A stretch of DNA of 64,000 nucleotides, taken from Paenibacillus campinasensis. Lineage in GTDB: Bacteria > Bacillota > Bacilli > Paenibacillales > Paenibacillaceae. Below the pieces are notes generated by a model. That model was not told the DNA's origin and did no database searches. It was given only the letters and a program-made list of their open reading frames with translations. The stretch covers positions 1-64,000 of the forward strand of contig NZ_NPBY01000078.1 in NCBI RefSeq assembly GCF_002272015.1. Reading direction: 5' to 3'. How positions within the stretch are numbered: position 1 is the first letter of the stretch; each line of letters opens with the position of its first letter. Below, in pieces: positions 26,125 through 33,765 of this stretch. The position numbers were made by a program, and so were the translations under genes.

Positions 26125-26555
26125 GCGGGCCAGGACCAGACGTGCCGGATTTTGGATGGTTTGATTTTCCGCCATCCAAGCCGGCGCGGCTCATCCCCCC
26201 GATCGTGCTCGCTTATATCGGAGACGCCATCTACGAGGTGGCGGTTCGACAATATTTGATCTCCAAGGCGAATCTGCGGCCGCATCATCTGCATCGCTTG
26301 GCCACCGGGCTGGTCTCGGCCAAGGCGCAGAGCCGGATCATCGCTTATCTGGAGCCGATGCTGACCGATGAGGAGCGGGATGTCGTGCGGCAAGGGCGCA
26401 ACGCCAAGTCGGGCACGATGCCCAAGAATGCGAATGTGCTGGAATATCGCCATGCGACTGCGTTCGAGTGCCTGATCGGGTATTTGTATTATACGGGCAA
26501 TCAGGATCGGCTCCGCGAGCTGATTGGCACAAGCATCGAATACATTGAACAATAA
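26121..26555 (+). CDS. mrnC: Mini-ribonuclease III
   Basis: A 144-residue RNase III catalytic domain without a double-strand-binding domain. The catalytic region AYIGDAIYEVAVRQ is near residues 31-44, and the second acidic site is in TAFECLIGYLYYTG near 113-126. It matures 23S rRNA ends in B. subtilis. It starts in the ATGA overlap with cysS, and its first residues (SGPGPDVPDFGW) are a short variable extension. Confidence 0.95.
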   Translation: MSGPGPDVPDFGWFDFPPSKPARLIPPIVLAYIGDAIYEVAVRQYLISKANLRPHHLHRLATGLVSAKAQSRIIAYLEPMLTDEERDVVRQGRNAKSGTMPKNANVLEYRHATAFECLIGYLYYTGNQDRLRELIGTSIEYIEQ

Positions 26556-26646
26556 ACGGGGCGGTCTGTCGGCTTCGGTATGATAACAACATTTTGGCTG
26601 GGGCCTGTATTCGGGTCCCGGTTCAAGCAGGAGGAGCAAATCAGTT

Positions 26647-27396
26647 ATGCAGGAAGAAGAAATTGTCGCCGGCAAGCATTCCGTGACGGAAGCGCTGCGA
26701 TCGGGACGAACGATTAATAAAATATGGATTGCGGAAACCGCGCAAAAGCATCTGACATCGCCGATTATCGCCGAGGCGAAGAAGCTTGGCATCGTGATCC
26801 AGCATGTCGACAAGCGCAAGCTGGATCAGCTTGCCCCCGGGGTTCAGCATCAGGGCGTTGTCGCGCAGACAGCGCCATACGCATACGCCGAGGTGGATGA
26901 TCTGCTCAAGGTGGCGGAGGAGAAGGGGGAGCCGCCGTTTCTGCTCATTCTGGATGAGATCGAGGACCCCCATAATCTCGGCTCTATCCTGAGAACGGCA
27001 GATTGTACCGGAGTCCACGGCGTCATATTGCCGAAGCGCCGCTCGGCGCAAATTACGGCGACGGTCTCCAAAACCTCGGCCGGCGCGGTGGAATATGTGC
27101 CGGTGGCGAGAGTCACCAATCTGGCCCAGACGATTGAGCAGCTGAAGGAGCTGGGCGTGTGGATTGTCGGCACCGTGGTCGATGCGGATTCGGATATTTA
27201 CGACGCCACCGTGTTTGACGGCCCGGTTGCGGTCGTGATCGGGAATGAGAATAAAGGCATGGGGCGTCTGATTCGGGAGAAATGCGACGTGCTCGCCAAA
27301 TTGCCGATGGCTGGCAGAATCAACTCGCTGAACGCGTCGGTTGCCGCTGGTGTCGTCATGTATGAAGTGCTTCGCCGCCGCCATATGAAGGGTTAG
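26647..27396 (+). CDS. rlmB: 23S rRNA (guanosine-2'-O-)-methyltransferase, RlmB/TrmH family
   Basis: A 249-residue SPOUT methyltransferase. An N-terminal substrate-binding domain (EEIVAGKHSVTEALRSGRTI) precedes the knotted SAM domain with motifs DPHNLGSILRTA near residue 110, IGNENKGMG near 200, and PMAGRINSLNASVAAGV near 220. GGAGGAG is 11 bases upstream. Lies in the conserved mrnC-rlmB-rae1 order. Confidence 0.95.
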   Translation: MQEEEIVAGKHSVTEALRSGRTINKIWIAETAQKHLTSPIIAEAKKLGIVIQHVDKRKLDQLAPGVQHQGVVAQTAPYAYAEVDDLLKVAEEKGEPPFLLILDEIEDPHNLGSILRTADCTGVHGVILPKRRSAQITATVSKTSAGAVEYVPVARVTNLAQTIEQLKELGVWIVGTVVDADSDIYDATVFDGPVAVVIGNENKGMGRLIREKCDVLAKLPMAGRINSLNASVAAGVVMYEVLRRRHMKG

Positions 27397-27402
27397 AGAT
27401 CC

Positions 27403-27921
27403 ATGGCCGATTGGCGCGATGTGCTGCTGGTGGACGGCTACAATATGATCGGCGCCTGGCCGTTTCTTGCAGAGCTGGCCAAGTCCAGCATGCAGGATGC
27501 GCGGGATGCGCTTTTGGAGAAGCTGGCCGATTACCAGGCCTTCTCGGGCCGGCGGGTCGTGGCGATCTTTGACGCCTACCGGGTGCCTGGCCTCGGTAAA
27601 TCCTACACCCAGGGCAAGGTTCAGGTGTATTTTACGAAAGAGAAGGAAACGGCTGATGAATGCATCGAGCGCCTGGTCGGGGAGTTTAGTCACCGCCGGC
27701 GCAAAATTTATGTCGCAACGAGTGATCTGATTGAGCAGCACGTTATTTTTGCGCTGGGGGCGCTCCGGGTGTCTGCCAGAGAGCTGCTGATCGAGGTGGA
27801 GCAAAGCGAGCAGGAGGTGCAGCGTCAAATCCGGAAGGAAGAGACGAAAAACCGGAATACGCTTGATTCCACGCTGCCGCCGGATGTGAGGCAGATGCTG
27901 GAACGCTGGCGCCGGGAATGA
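27403..27921 (+). CDS. rae1: Ribosome-dependent mRNA endonuclease Rae1 (YacP, NYN domain)
   Basis: A 172-residue PIN-like NYN nuclease. The acidic active site is seen in LLVDGYNMIG (residues 8-17), VVAIFDAYRV, ETADECIERLV and YVATSDLIEQ. B. subtilis Rae1 enters the ribosomal A site and cuts specific mRNAs. The C-terminal tail is charged and helical. Starts 6 bases after rlmB. Confidence 0.93.
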   Translation: MADWRDVLLVDGYNMIGAWPFLAELAKSSMQDARDALLEKLADYQAFSGRRVVAIFDAYRVPGLGKSYTQGKVQVYFTKEKETADECIERLVGEFSHRRRKIYVATSDLIEQHVIFALGALRVSARELLIEVEQSEQEVQRQIRKEETKNRNTLDSTLPPDVRQMLERWRRE

Positions 27922-27990
27922 AGCCTGGAAGAAAGGACGCTTTGGCAGCCGCAGGTTGCGCATGATCTCCCGCAATAAAAAAATTTATAC

Positions 27991-28062
27991 TTGACATTAA
28001 ATGTTAATATCGGTCTATTTAGGCAATCTGTGGTTGACGGTCTGATAGACATCATATATACT
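27991..28062 (+). promoter_or_regulatory. Two tandem SigA-type promoters of sigH
   Basis: P1: TTGACA (27991-27996), 17 bases, TCTATT (28014-28019). P2: TTGACG (28034-28039), 17 bases, TATACT (28057-28062). Both have ideal spacing; P2 has the better -10. The A/T-rich surroundings would suit AbrB control, known for sigH in B. subtilis, but no AbrB site can be read directly. Confidence 0.75.
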
Positions 28063-28120
28063 TGTCATATATTTCAAGCGAGTGACGGACTACCGTGCGT
28101 TCCGGGCCGGAGGGATTCTA

Positions 28121-28768
28121 TTGAGTGTAGACCTCAGAGAAGTCGTGTTGTCAGGGTATGATGTGATTAGTGATGAAGACATTGTCGAGGCGGTCCGCGA
28201 GGGTGACAGCGGTGCGCTTGAGTATTTGATCAACAAGTACCGGAATTTCGTGCGCGCCAAAGCACGCACCTATTTTCTCATTGGCGCTGACCGGGAAGAC
28301 ATTGTCCAGGAAGGCATGATCGGCCTTTACAAGGCGATCCGTGATTTTAAGGGAGACAAGCTTTCCTCGTTCAAGGCTTTTGCCGAGCTGTGCATCACAA
28401 GGCAGATCATTACGGCGATCAAGACGGCCACGCGGCAGAAGCATATCCCGCTCAATTCCTATATTTCGCTGGACAAGCCTATTTATGATGAGGATTCGGA
28501 CCGTACCCTGCTTGACGTCATTTGCGGCACAGCAGTCAGCGACCCGGAGGAACTGATCATTAACCAGGAAGAATTCGTTGGCCTGGAAGATAAGATGTCC
28601 GAAATTTTGAGCGACCTCGAGCGTAAAGTGCTCATGTTGTATTTGGACGGTCGTTCATATCAGGAAATTGCGGTAGATCTCAGACGTCATGTGAAATCGA
28701 TTGATAATGCGCTCCAGAGAGTCAAGCGCAAGCTTGAGCGTTACCTGGAGGTAAGGGATAACGGATAG
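28121..28768 (+). CDS. sigH: RNA polymerase sigma factor SigH
   Basis: A 215-residue stationary-phase and sporulation sigma factor. Region 2 is nearly identical to B. subtilis Spo0H (ALEYLINKYRNFVRAKARTY, LIGADREDIVQEGMIGLYKA), and region 4 has LYLDGRSYQEIAVDLRRHVKSI. I chose TTG at 28121 (MSVDLREVV) because GGAGGG lies 6-7 bases before it; the in-frame GTG at 28082 would add 13 residues but has no site and lies close to the P2 start. Confidence 0.97.
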   Translation: MSVDLREVVLSGYDVISDEDIVEAVREGDSGALEYLINKYRNFVRAKARTYFLIGADREDIVQEGMIGLYKAIRDFKGDKLSSFKAFAELCITRQIITAIKTATRQKHIPLNSYISLDKPIYDEDSDRTLLDVICGTAVSDPEELIINQEEFVGLEDKMSEILSDLERKVLMLYLDGRSYQEIAVDLRRHVKSIDNALQRVKRKLERYLEVRDNG

Positions 28769-28813
28769 AACTCATTCATTTATTTTGCTATCGTACATGT
28801 TACTTGGATCAGG

Positions 28814-28836
28814 AAAGGCTCGAACAGAGCCTTTTT
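28814..28836 (+). terminator. Terminator after sigH
   Basis: AAAGGCTC (28814-28821), 5-base loop, GAGCCTTT (28827-28834) running into a T tract. Confidence 0.85.
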
Positions 28837-28949
28837 TCATTTTTTGGATAGTCTGTTTTAGGTTTTTGTAAGATTGAACATAATGGTATAGAATGATCAG
28901 CAATACCGGTTTACCAAGTTCTGTACCTTGCAATCAGAGAGAAAAAGGC

Positions 28950-28978
28950 TTGAAATGGCGCTACCCTTGTGATAAAGT
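28950..28978 (+). promoter_or_regulatory. Probable promoter of rpmG-secE-nusG
   Basis: TTGAAA (28950-28955), 17 bases, TAAAGT (28973-28978). The 320-base gap between sigH terminator and rpmG holds no gene; a second weak candidate ends at TATAGA near 28887. Confidence 0.55.
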
Positions 28979-29160
28979 GATTTAGGTAGGCCTAAATTCG
29001 CGTGTTTTATGAATGAATCGTTGTTGCTTATGCGGGCACAGCGGTTTTATTCATCTCGCAGAAATAACCGCGTTTTACGTAATGCTAAGGCGATGTTATT
29101 TCTACTAGGATCAATATCGGTTCTTCTGATAAAGAAGGACGTCTTCGGGAGGTGCACATC

Positions 29161-29310
29161 ATGCGGGTAATTATCACTTTGGCTTGTACAAGCTGCAAAC
29201 AAAGAAACTACACAACCACCAAAAACAAGCGAAATCACCCCGACCGCATGGAGATGAAGAAATTTTGCAAGTTTTGTAACGAGCAAACTCCTCATCGCGA
29301 AACAAGATAG
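29161..29310 (+). CDS. rpmG: 50S ribosomal protein L33
   Basis: A 49-codon gene: MRVIITLACTSCKQRNYTTT at the N-terminus and KKFCKFCNEQTPHRETR at the C-terminus. Both CxxC pairs are present, so this is the zinc-binding form. GGGAGG lies 7 bases before the ATG. It precedes secE-nusG as in many Firmicutes. Confidence 0.95.
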   Translation: MRVIITLACTSCKQRNYTTTKNKRNHPDRMEMKKFCKFCNEQTPHRETR

Positions 29311-29334
29311 TTTTCTTTTGGAGGTGTAGTCGGC

Positions 29335-29526
29335 GTGAAACGTGGTTTCAAGTCTCTGTTTTCCTTTTTCTCTGAAAGCTGGGCGGAACTTAAAAAGGTT
29401 CGCTGGCCCAATCGTAAAGAGCTGACGAACTATACGTTGATTGTTCTTGGCACCATAGTGTTTGTCGCGATTTATTTTTGGGTTGTAGACATCGGTATTT
29501 CCGCTGTGATCGAAGCGATAATTTAG
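29335..29526 (+). CDS. secE: Preprotein translocase subunit SecE
   Basis: A 63-residue Gram-positive-type SecE with a single membrane segment (YTLIVLGTIVFVAIYFWVV) preceded by the amphipathic helix SWAELKKVRWPNRKELTNY. GTG start at 29335 with TTGGAGGTG upstream. Partner of SecY encoded at 55743. Confidence 0.96.
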   Translation: MKRGFKSLFSFFSESWAELKKVRWPNRKELTNYTLIVLGTIVFVAIYFWVVDIGISAVIEAII

Positions 29527-29547
29527 AAGGGTCCCAGGTGGCTTGAT

Positions 29548-30081
29548 ATGGAAAAAAGATGGTACGTGGTTCATACCTATTCCGGGTATGAGAATAAAGT
29601 CAAAGCCAATTTGGAAAAACGTGTCGAGTCCATGGGCATGGAGGACAAAATATTCCGGGTTCTTGTTCCGATGGAAGAAGAGGTCGTAAGCAAGGACGGA
29701 AAGAAGAAAACCGTCATGCGTAAGGTTTACCCGGGATATGTCTTGGTCGAGATGATTCAGACCGATGATTCTTGGTATGTTGTTCGCAATACGCCAGGGG
29801 TAACGGGCTTTGTCGGTTCGACAGGCTCAGGCTCCAAGCCGACGCCTTTGCTTCCAGAAGAAGTTGAACAGATTCTGAAGCATATGGGTATGGAAGAGCC
29901 GAAACCGAAGATCGAATTCGATATCAAGGAATCCGTTCGAATCAAGGTTGGTCCTTTTGCGAATTTTGTGGGCTCCGTGGAAGAAATATTGGCTGATAAG
30001 AGCAAGCTGAAGGTTCACGTCAACATGTTTGGACGGGAAACCCCGCTGGAGTTGGACTATACTCAAGTGGAGAAGATATAG
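29548..30081 (+). CDS. nusG: Transcription termination/antitermination factor NusG
   Basis: A 177-residue factor. The NGN domain begins KRWYVVHTYSGYENKVKANL, which binds RNA polymerase beta'; the C-terminal KOW domain (VGPFANFVGSVEEI) contacts Rho or S10. It is encoded beside secE in the conserved order. Confidence 0.98.
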   Translation: MEKRWYVVHTYSGYENKVKANLEKRVESMGMEDKIFRVLVPMEEEVVSKDGKKKTVMRKVYPGYVLVEMIQTDDSWYVVRNTPGVTGFVGSTGSGSKPTPLLPEEVEQILKHMGMEEPKPKIEFDIKESVRIKVGPFANFVGSVEEILADKSKLKVHVNMFGRETPLELDYTQVEKI

Positions 30082-30161
30082 ATTTTTTGTTCTTCGGGTT
30101 TCTTGTGGGAGGGCGCTTTGCCGCGTCCGTTAACCACTATTGAGGCAAGGAGGTGTCTATC

Positions 30162-30587
30162 ATGGCTAAAAAAGTAATCAAGGTAGTTAAACTGCAAATT
30201 CCTGCAGCTAAAGCGAACCCGGCTCCTCCGGTAGGTCCAGCATTGGGTCAAGCGGGTGTCAACATCATGGCATTCTGTAAAGAATTCAATGCGCGTACCG
30301 CCGATCAAGCTGGTCTGATTATTCCGGTTGAAATTTCGGTATTTGAAGATCGTTCCTTTACGTTCATTACCAAAACTCCACCGGCTGCTGTTCTGCTTCG
30401 CGTTGCTGCCAAGATCGAAAAAGGATCCGGCGAACCGAACAAGAAAAAAGTGGCTACGGTTAAGCGTGACGCAGTTCGTCAAATCGCTGAAACCAAAATG
30501 CCTGACCTGAACGCTGCATCTGTTGAAGCTGCAATGAAGATGGTTGAAGGTACTGCTCGCAGCATGGGCATCACAATCGAAGACTAA
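30162..30587 (+). CDS. rplK: 50S ribosomal protein L11
   Basis: A 141-residue stalk-base protein. N-terminal PPVGPALGQAGVNIMAFCKEFNA (proline-rich thiopeptide-binding cleft) and C-terminal rRNA-binding domain ending GTARSMGITIED. ATG at 30162 with GGAGGTG upstream; the in-frame GTG 3 codons earlier is part of that site. Confidence 0.98.
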   Translation: MAKKVIKVVKLQIPAAKANPAPPVGPALGQAGVNIMAFCKEFNARTADQAGLIIPVEISVFEDRSFTFITKTPPAAVLLRVAAKIEKGSGEPNKKKVATVKRDAVRQIAETKMPDLNAASVEAAMKMVEGTARSMGITIED

Positions 30588-30599
30588 GGTCTCGTGAAC

Positions 30600-30618
30600 C
30601 CGGACGTTCTTCGTCCGG
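30600..30618 (+). other. Hairpin between rplK and rplA
   Basis: CCGGACG (30600-30606), TTCTT loop, CGTCCGG (30612-30618), no T tract. It starts 13 bases after rplK stops and is 50 bases before rplA. Could protect the mRNA or serve ribosomal-protein autoregulation; function unproven. Confidence 0.45.
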
Positions 30619-30669
30619 AAATATGTGGGAGGATTTTCCGCTATCACCACAAAGGAGGAAATACGAATC

Positions 30670-31362
30670 ATGGCTAAACACGGTAAGAAATACCTTGAAG
30701 CTGCCAAGCTGATCGACAGCGAAGCAGTGTATGAGCCTTCTGAAGCCGTTGGACTGGTGAAAAAGGCAGCTACAGCTAAATTCGACGAAACTGTCGAAGT
30801 AGCAGTGCGTTTGGGTGTTGACCCTCGTAAACAAGACCAGGCTGTTCGTGGTGTTGTTGTCCTGCCGCATGGTACGGGTAAAACACAACGCGTTCTGGTA
30901 TTTGCAAAAGGTGACAAAGCGAAGGAAGCGGAAGCGGCTGGCGCTGATTTTGTAGGCGATCAAGATATGATCAACAAAATCCAGCAGGGCTGGTTCGAGT
31001 TCGACGTCTGCGTAGCTACACCTGATATGATGAGTGAAGTTGGTAAACTGGGCCGTCTGCTCGGCGGTAAAGGCCTGATGCCTAACCCTAAAGCCGGTAC
31101 GGTTACTTTCGACGTTGCCAAAGCGGTTCAAGAAATCAAAGCTGGTAAAATCGAGTACCGTCTGGACAGAGCAGCTCAAATTCACGCGCCAATCGGCAAG
31201 GTGTCCTTCACTGAAGAGCAATTGAATGAGAACCTGAAAGCTCTCATCGATGCTTTGAACCGTGCGAAACCAGCTGCTGCTAAAGGTGTATACCTGAAAG
31301 GCATCGCCGTTTCGTCCACGATGGGACCGAGCGCTCGTGTGAACACAGCAACGTTCAAGTAA
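30670..31362 (+). CDS. rplA: 50S ribosomal protein L1
   Basis: A 230-residue two-domain rRNA-binding protein of the L1 stalk. Signature FDVCVATPDMMSEVGKLGRLLGGKGLMP covers residues 113-140, split here by domain II. ATG 30670 has AAAGGAGG upstream; the frame continues upstream to 30625 without a site. L1 can repress its own operon by binding mRNA. Confidence 0.98.
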   Translation: MAKHGKKYLEAAKLIDSEAVYEPSEAVGLVKKAATAKFDETVEVAVRLGVDPRKQDQAVRGVVVLPHGTGKTQRVLVFAKGDKAKEAEAAGADFVGDQDMINKIQQGWFEFDVCVATPDMMSEVGKLGRLLGGKGLMPNPKAGTVTFDVAKAVQEIKAGKIEYRLDRAAQIHAPIGKVSFTEEQLNENLKALIDALNRAKPAAAKGVYLKGIAVSSTMGPSARVNTATFK

Positions 31363-31371
31363 TAAATACCG

Positions 31372-31401
31372 TTGACTTTGGTCAATGATGTTTGTTATGA
31401 T
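31372..31401 (+). promoter_or_regulatory. Promoter of rplJ-rplL
   Basis: TTGACT (31372-31377), 18 bases, TATGAT (31396-31401), starting 10 bases after rplA ends. Confidence 0.75.
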
Positions 31402-31439
31402 GAAACAGTTGTGAGTTTATGAGACTGTTCGTTAAAGTT

Positions 31440-31590
31440 GAATATGCTTACCGTAGACAGTAGGTGCCCTAAGCAGGCTTAATTTCCTACCGAGGTGTTA
31501 TGATAGAATGTCAGCAGCTTGTCCGGCTATGCCGGTCAAATGATGATTTCATCAGGCCTTCGTGATTCTACGGAGGCTTTTTTAGTGCCC
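31440..31590 (+). ncRNA. Ribosomal protein L10 leader
   Basis: The stretch from 31440 contains CAGTAGGTGCCCTAAGCAGG and a complementary TTTCCTACCG about 20 bases later, a layout typical of the L10 leader. It ends in a terminator-like hairpin (GCCTTCGT at 31556, ACGGAGGC to 31577, then a T run). The L10-L7/L12 complex would bind the kink-turn region and lower its own expression. Boundaries are approximate. Confidence 0.8.
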
Positions 31591-31652
31591 GTAGGAAGAG
31601 AGCGGGGGGCTTGGCCTCAATCGCTACTTAGTACAACCAGGAGGTGTAATCA

Positions 31653-32156
31653 TTGGCAAACGCAAAAGTGATTCAAGCGAAACAAGAAGCGGTTGATGTG
31701 ATCGCAACGAAGCTGCGCGAGAGCGTAACGACCGTTGTTGCTGACTACCGTGGATTGAACGTTGCGCAGGTTACTGAACTGCGTAAACAGCTTCGCGAAG
31801 CTGGCGTTGAATTTCAAGTTTTGAAAAACTCGCTGCTTCGTCGTGCAACTGCGGCTGCAGAACTGACAGAACTCGATGAAGTGCTGACAGGTCCTACAGC
31901 TGTTGCATTCAGTGTCAATGACGCCGTCGCTCCGGCAAAAATCCTGAACGATTTTGCTAAACAGAACGACGCGTTGAAATTGAAAGGCGCCGTAGTAGAA
32001 GGTCGTGTAATTGGAGAAGGCGAGATCAAAGCTCTGGCTGAGCTTCCATCCCGCGAAGGTCTCCTTTCCATGCTCCTCAGCGTCCTTCAAGCTCCAGTTC
32101 GCAACTTCGCGCTTGCAGTTAAAGCTGTGGCAGAGAAGGAAGAGCAAGGCGCATAA
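31653..32156 (+). CDS. rplJ: 50S ribosomal protein L10
   Basis: A 167-residue stalk protein. N-terminal rRNA-binding domain (VADYRGLNVAQVTELRKQLR) and C-terminal helix that holds L7/L12 dimers. TTG start at 31653 with AGGAGGTG 7 bases upstream; TTG is common for this gene in Bacillales. Confidence 0.97.
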   Translation: MANAKVIQAKQEAVDVIATKLRESVTTVVADYRGLNVAQVTELRKQLREAGVEFQVLKNSLLRRATAAAELTELDEVLTGPTAVAFSVNDAVAPAKILNDFAKQNDALKLKGAVVEGRVIGEGEIKALAELPSREGLLSMLLSVLQAPVRNFALAVKAVAEKEEQGA

Positions 32157-32226
32157 GCAGTGTGAACGATTCGCTGTATGATTGTAACTATACAAAATTC
32201 TTATAATAAACGGAGGTTCAACTTAA

Positions 32227-32589
32227 ATGAGCAAAGAGCAAATCTTGGAAGCAATTAAAGGCATGTCCGTTCTGGAACTGAACGATCTCGTTAAAGCAAT
32301 CGAAGAAGAATTCGGCGTAACTGCTGCAGCTCCAGTAGCTGTTGTAGGTGGCGGCGGCGCTGCTGAAGCTGCTGAGCAATCCGAATTCGACGTAGTACTG
32401 GCTAACGCTGGTGCATCCAAAATCAACGTTATCAAAGTGGTTCGCGAAATCACTGGCCTCGGCTTGAAAGAAGCGAAAGAGCTGGTTGACAACGCTCCTA
32501 AAGCTCTGAAAGAGAAAGTATCCAAAGACGAAGCTGAAGCTGTTAAAGCGAAGCTTGAAGAAGCAGGCGCAACTGTAGAGCTGAAGTAA
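32227..32589 (+). CDS. rplL: 50S ribosomal protein L7/L12
   Basis: A 120-residue stalk protein. N-terminal dimerisation helices (ILEAIKGMSVLELNDLVKAI), Ala-rich hinge near 35-52, and the factor-binding C-terminal domain (EFDVVLANAGASKINVIK, ITGLGLKEAKELV). CGGAGG upstream of the ATG. Confidence 0.98.
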   Translation: MSKEQILEAIKGMSVLELNDLVKAIEEEFGVTAAAPVAVVGGGGAAEAAEQSEFDVVLANAGASKINVIKVVREITGLGLKEAKELVDNAPKALKEKVSKDEAEAVKAKLEEAGATVELK

Positions 32590-32619
32590 TTTCTCTCTAA
32601 CGGATATGTCAGCATGATG

Positions 32620-32656
32620 CAAACCCCTTGAATTTAGGTTCAAGGGGTTTGTTATT
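32620..32656 (+). terminator. Terminator after rplL
   Basis: CAAACCCCTTGAA (32620-32632) pairs exactly with TTCAAGGGGTTTG (32639-32651), 6-base loop. The following tract TTATT is short, so read-through is likely. Confidence 0.75.
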
Positions 32657-32776
32657 GTGAGGCGTTAACCCAAGACAGGTCTGTTTGAAATCAGCCGGGG
32701 GTATACTGGTACAATTGGCGCTCTTTGCTCCTTGTTCGGGGGAAAGAGGGGAAACTGGATTCAGATGGAGGGGCGT

Positions 32777-33379
32777 ATGCCGAATCAGCACTATTACTCT
32801 AATCAGCCGAAGACGGCGCATGATCGCAAAGAGCTGAGTGCAGTCCTTCGGGGAAACACGTTCCGTTTTATCAGCGATGCGGGGGTATTTTCCAAGGGCG
32901 GCGTAGATTATGGCAGCAAAGTTTTGATAGAAGCGATGGACATTCGGCCAGATGCTTCCGTGCTGGATGTCGGGTGCGGTTATGGGCCCATCGGTTTGGC
33001 TGCGGCGAAGCTCGCTGCTGCCGGACATGTGACGATGATCGACATTAACAGCAGAGCTGTCGAACTGGCGAAGGAAAACGCGATTCGCAACAGCATTGCG
33101 AATGTCACGGTGATGGAATCGGATCTGTTTGCTGCGGTGAAAGGCCAGCAGTTTGATGTGATCCTGACGAATCCTCCGATCCGTGCGGGAAAAGAAACGG
33201 TGTTTGCGATTTTTGAAGAGGCGTGGCATCATCTTCGCGACAATGGTGAGCTGTGGATCGTGATCCAGAAGAAGCAGGGCGCTCCTTCGGCGAAGGCGAA
33301 GCTGGAGAGTCTGTTCAAGAAGGTGGAAGAGGTAACGAAGGATAAGGGTTATCGCATCTTCAAGGCGACAAAGGCTTGA
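32777..33379 (+). CDS. RsmC-like class I SAM methyltransferase (YbxB)
   Basis: A 200-residue methyltransferase. SAM-binding motif VLDVGCGYGPIGLAA near residues 59-73, acidic motif II end MIDINSRAVELA, and catalytic motif NPPI near 135, typical of enzymes that methylate guanine N2 in rRNA. B. subtilis YbxB occupies the same place between rplL and rpoB; its exact target is not known to me. Start at 32777 with GGAGGGG upstream; three in-frame upstream starts were rejected because the homologue begins at MPNQHYYS-like sequence. Confidence 0.88.
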   Translation: MPNQHYYSNQPKTAHDRKELSAVLRGNTFRFISDAGVFSKGGVDYGSKVLIEAMDIRPDASVLDVGCGYGPIGLAAAKLAAAGHVTMIDINSRAVELAKENAIRNSIANVTVMESDLFAAVKGQQFDVILTNPPIRAGKETVFAIFEEAWHHLRDNGELWIVIQKKQGAPSAKAKLESLFKKVEEVTKDKGYRIFKATKA

Positions 33380-33436
33380 GGAAATGAACGCAAATGCATG
33401 AAATGAAAATTAATGTTTCAAAATACGGCAGGGCTG

Positions 33437-33465
33437 TTGACTCGGTTGACCCGCTGTGTTATTAT
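33437..33465 (+). promoter_or_regulatory. Probable promoter of rpoB-rpoC, with long leader
   Basis: TTGACT (33437-33442), 17 bases, TATTAT (33460-33465). A second TTGACC at 33446 pairs with TAAAAT at 16 bases. The leader to rpoB is about 290 bases and holds no gene; a TATAAT at 33564 has no good -35. Confidence 0.65.
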
Positions 33466-33765
33466 TATAAAATGTCAGTATTAGGATGGTCTCTTTGTCT
33501 TTAGTTTGCTGAAATGTCAAGGCCTAATGTGAAGGGAACTGCATAAAGTCCGTCGCATTAACGTATAATATGTACATTTTGGGCAAATCTACTGGATATG
33601 AGATGATTATCATAACCATGGATAAGCTGCTCTTTTTTCGAAAGTTGATTCGATAAGGGCTTTTCTCTATTTATGGGAGTGTCCTCTGTATGTACCATTA
33701 TAGTGTTACAAACAGAGGTTCGCAATGAATTTTTAAAGTGAGTAGACATGAGGGGTGAGTTTAAG

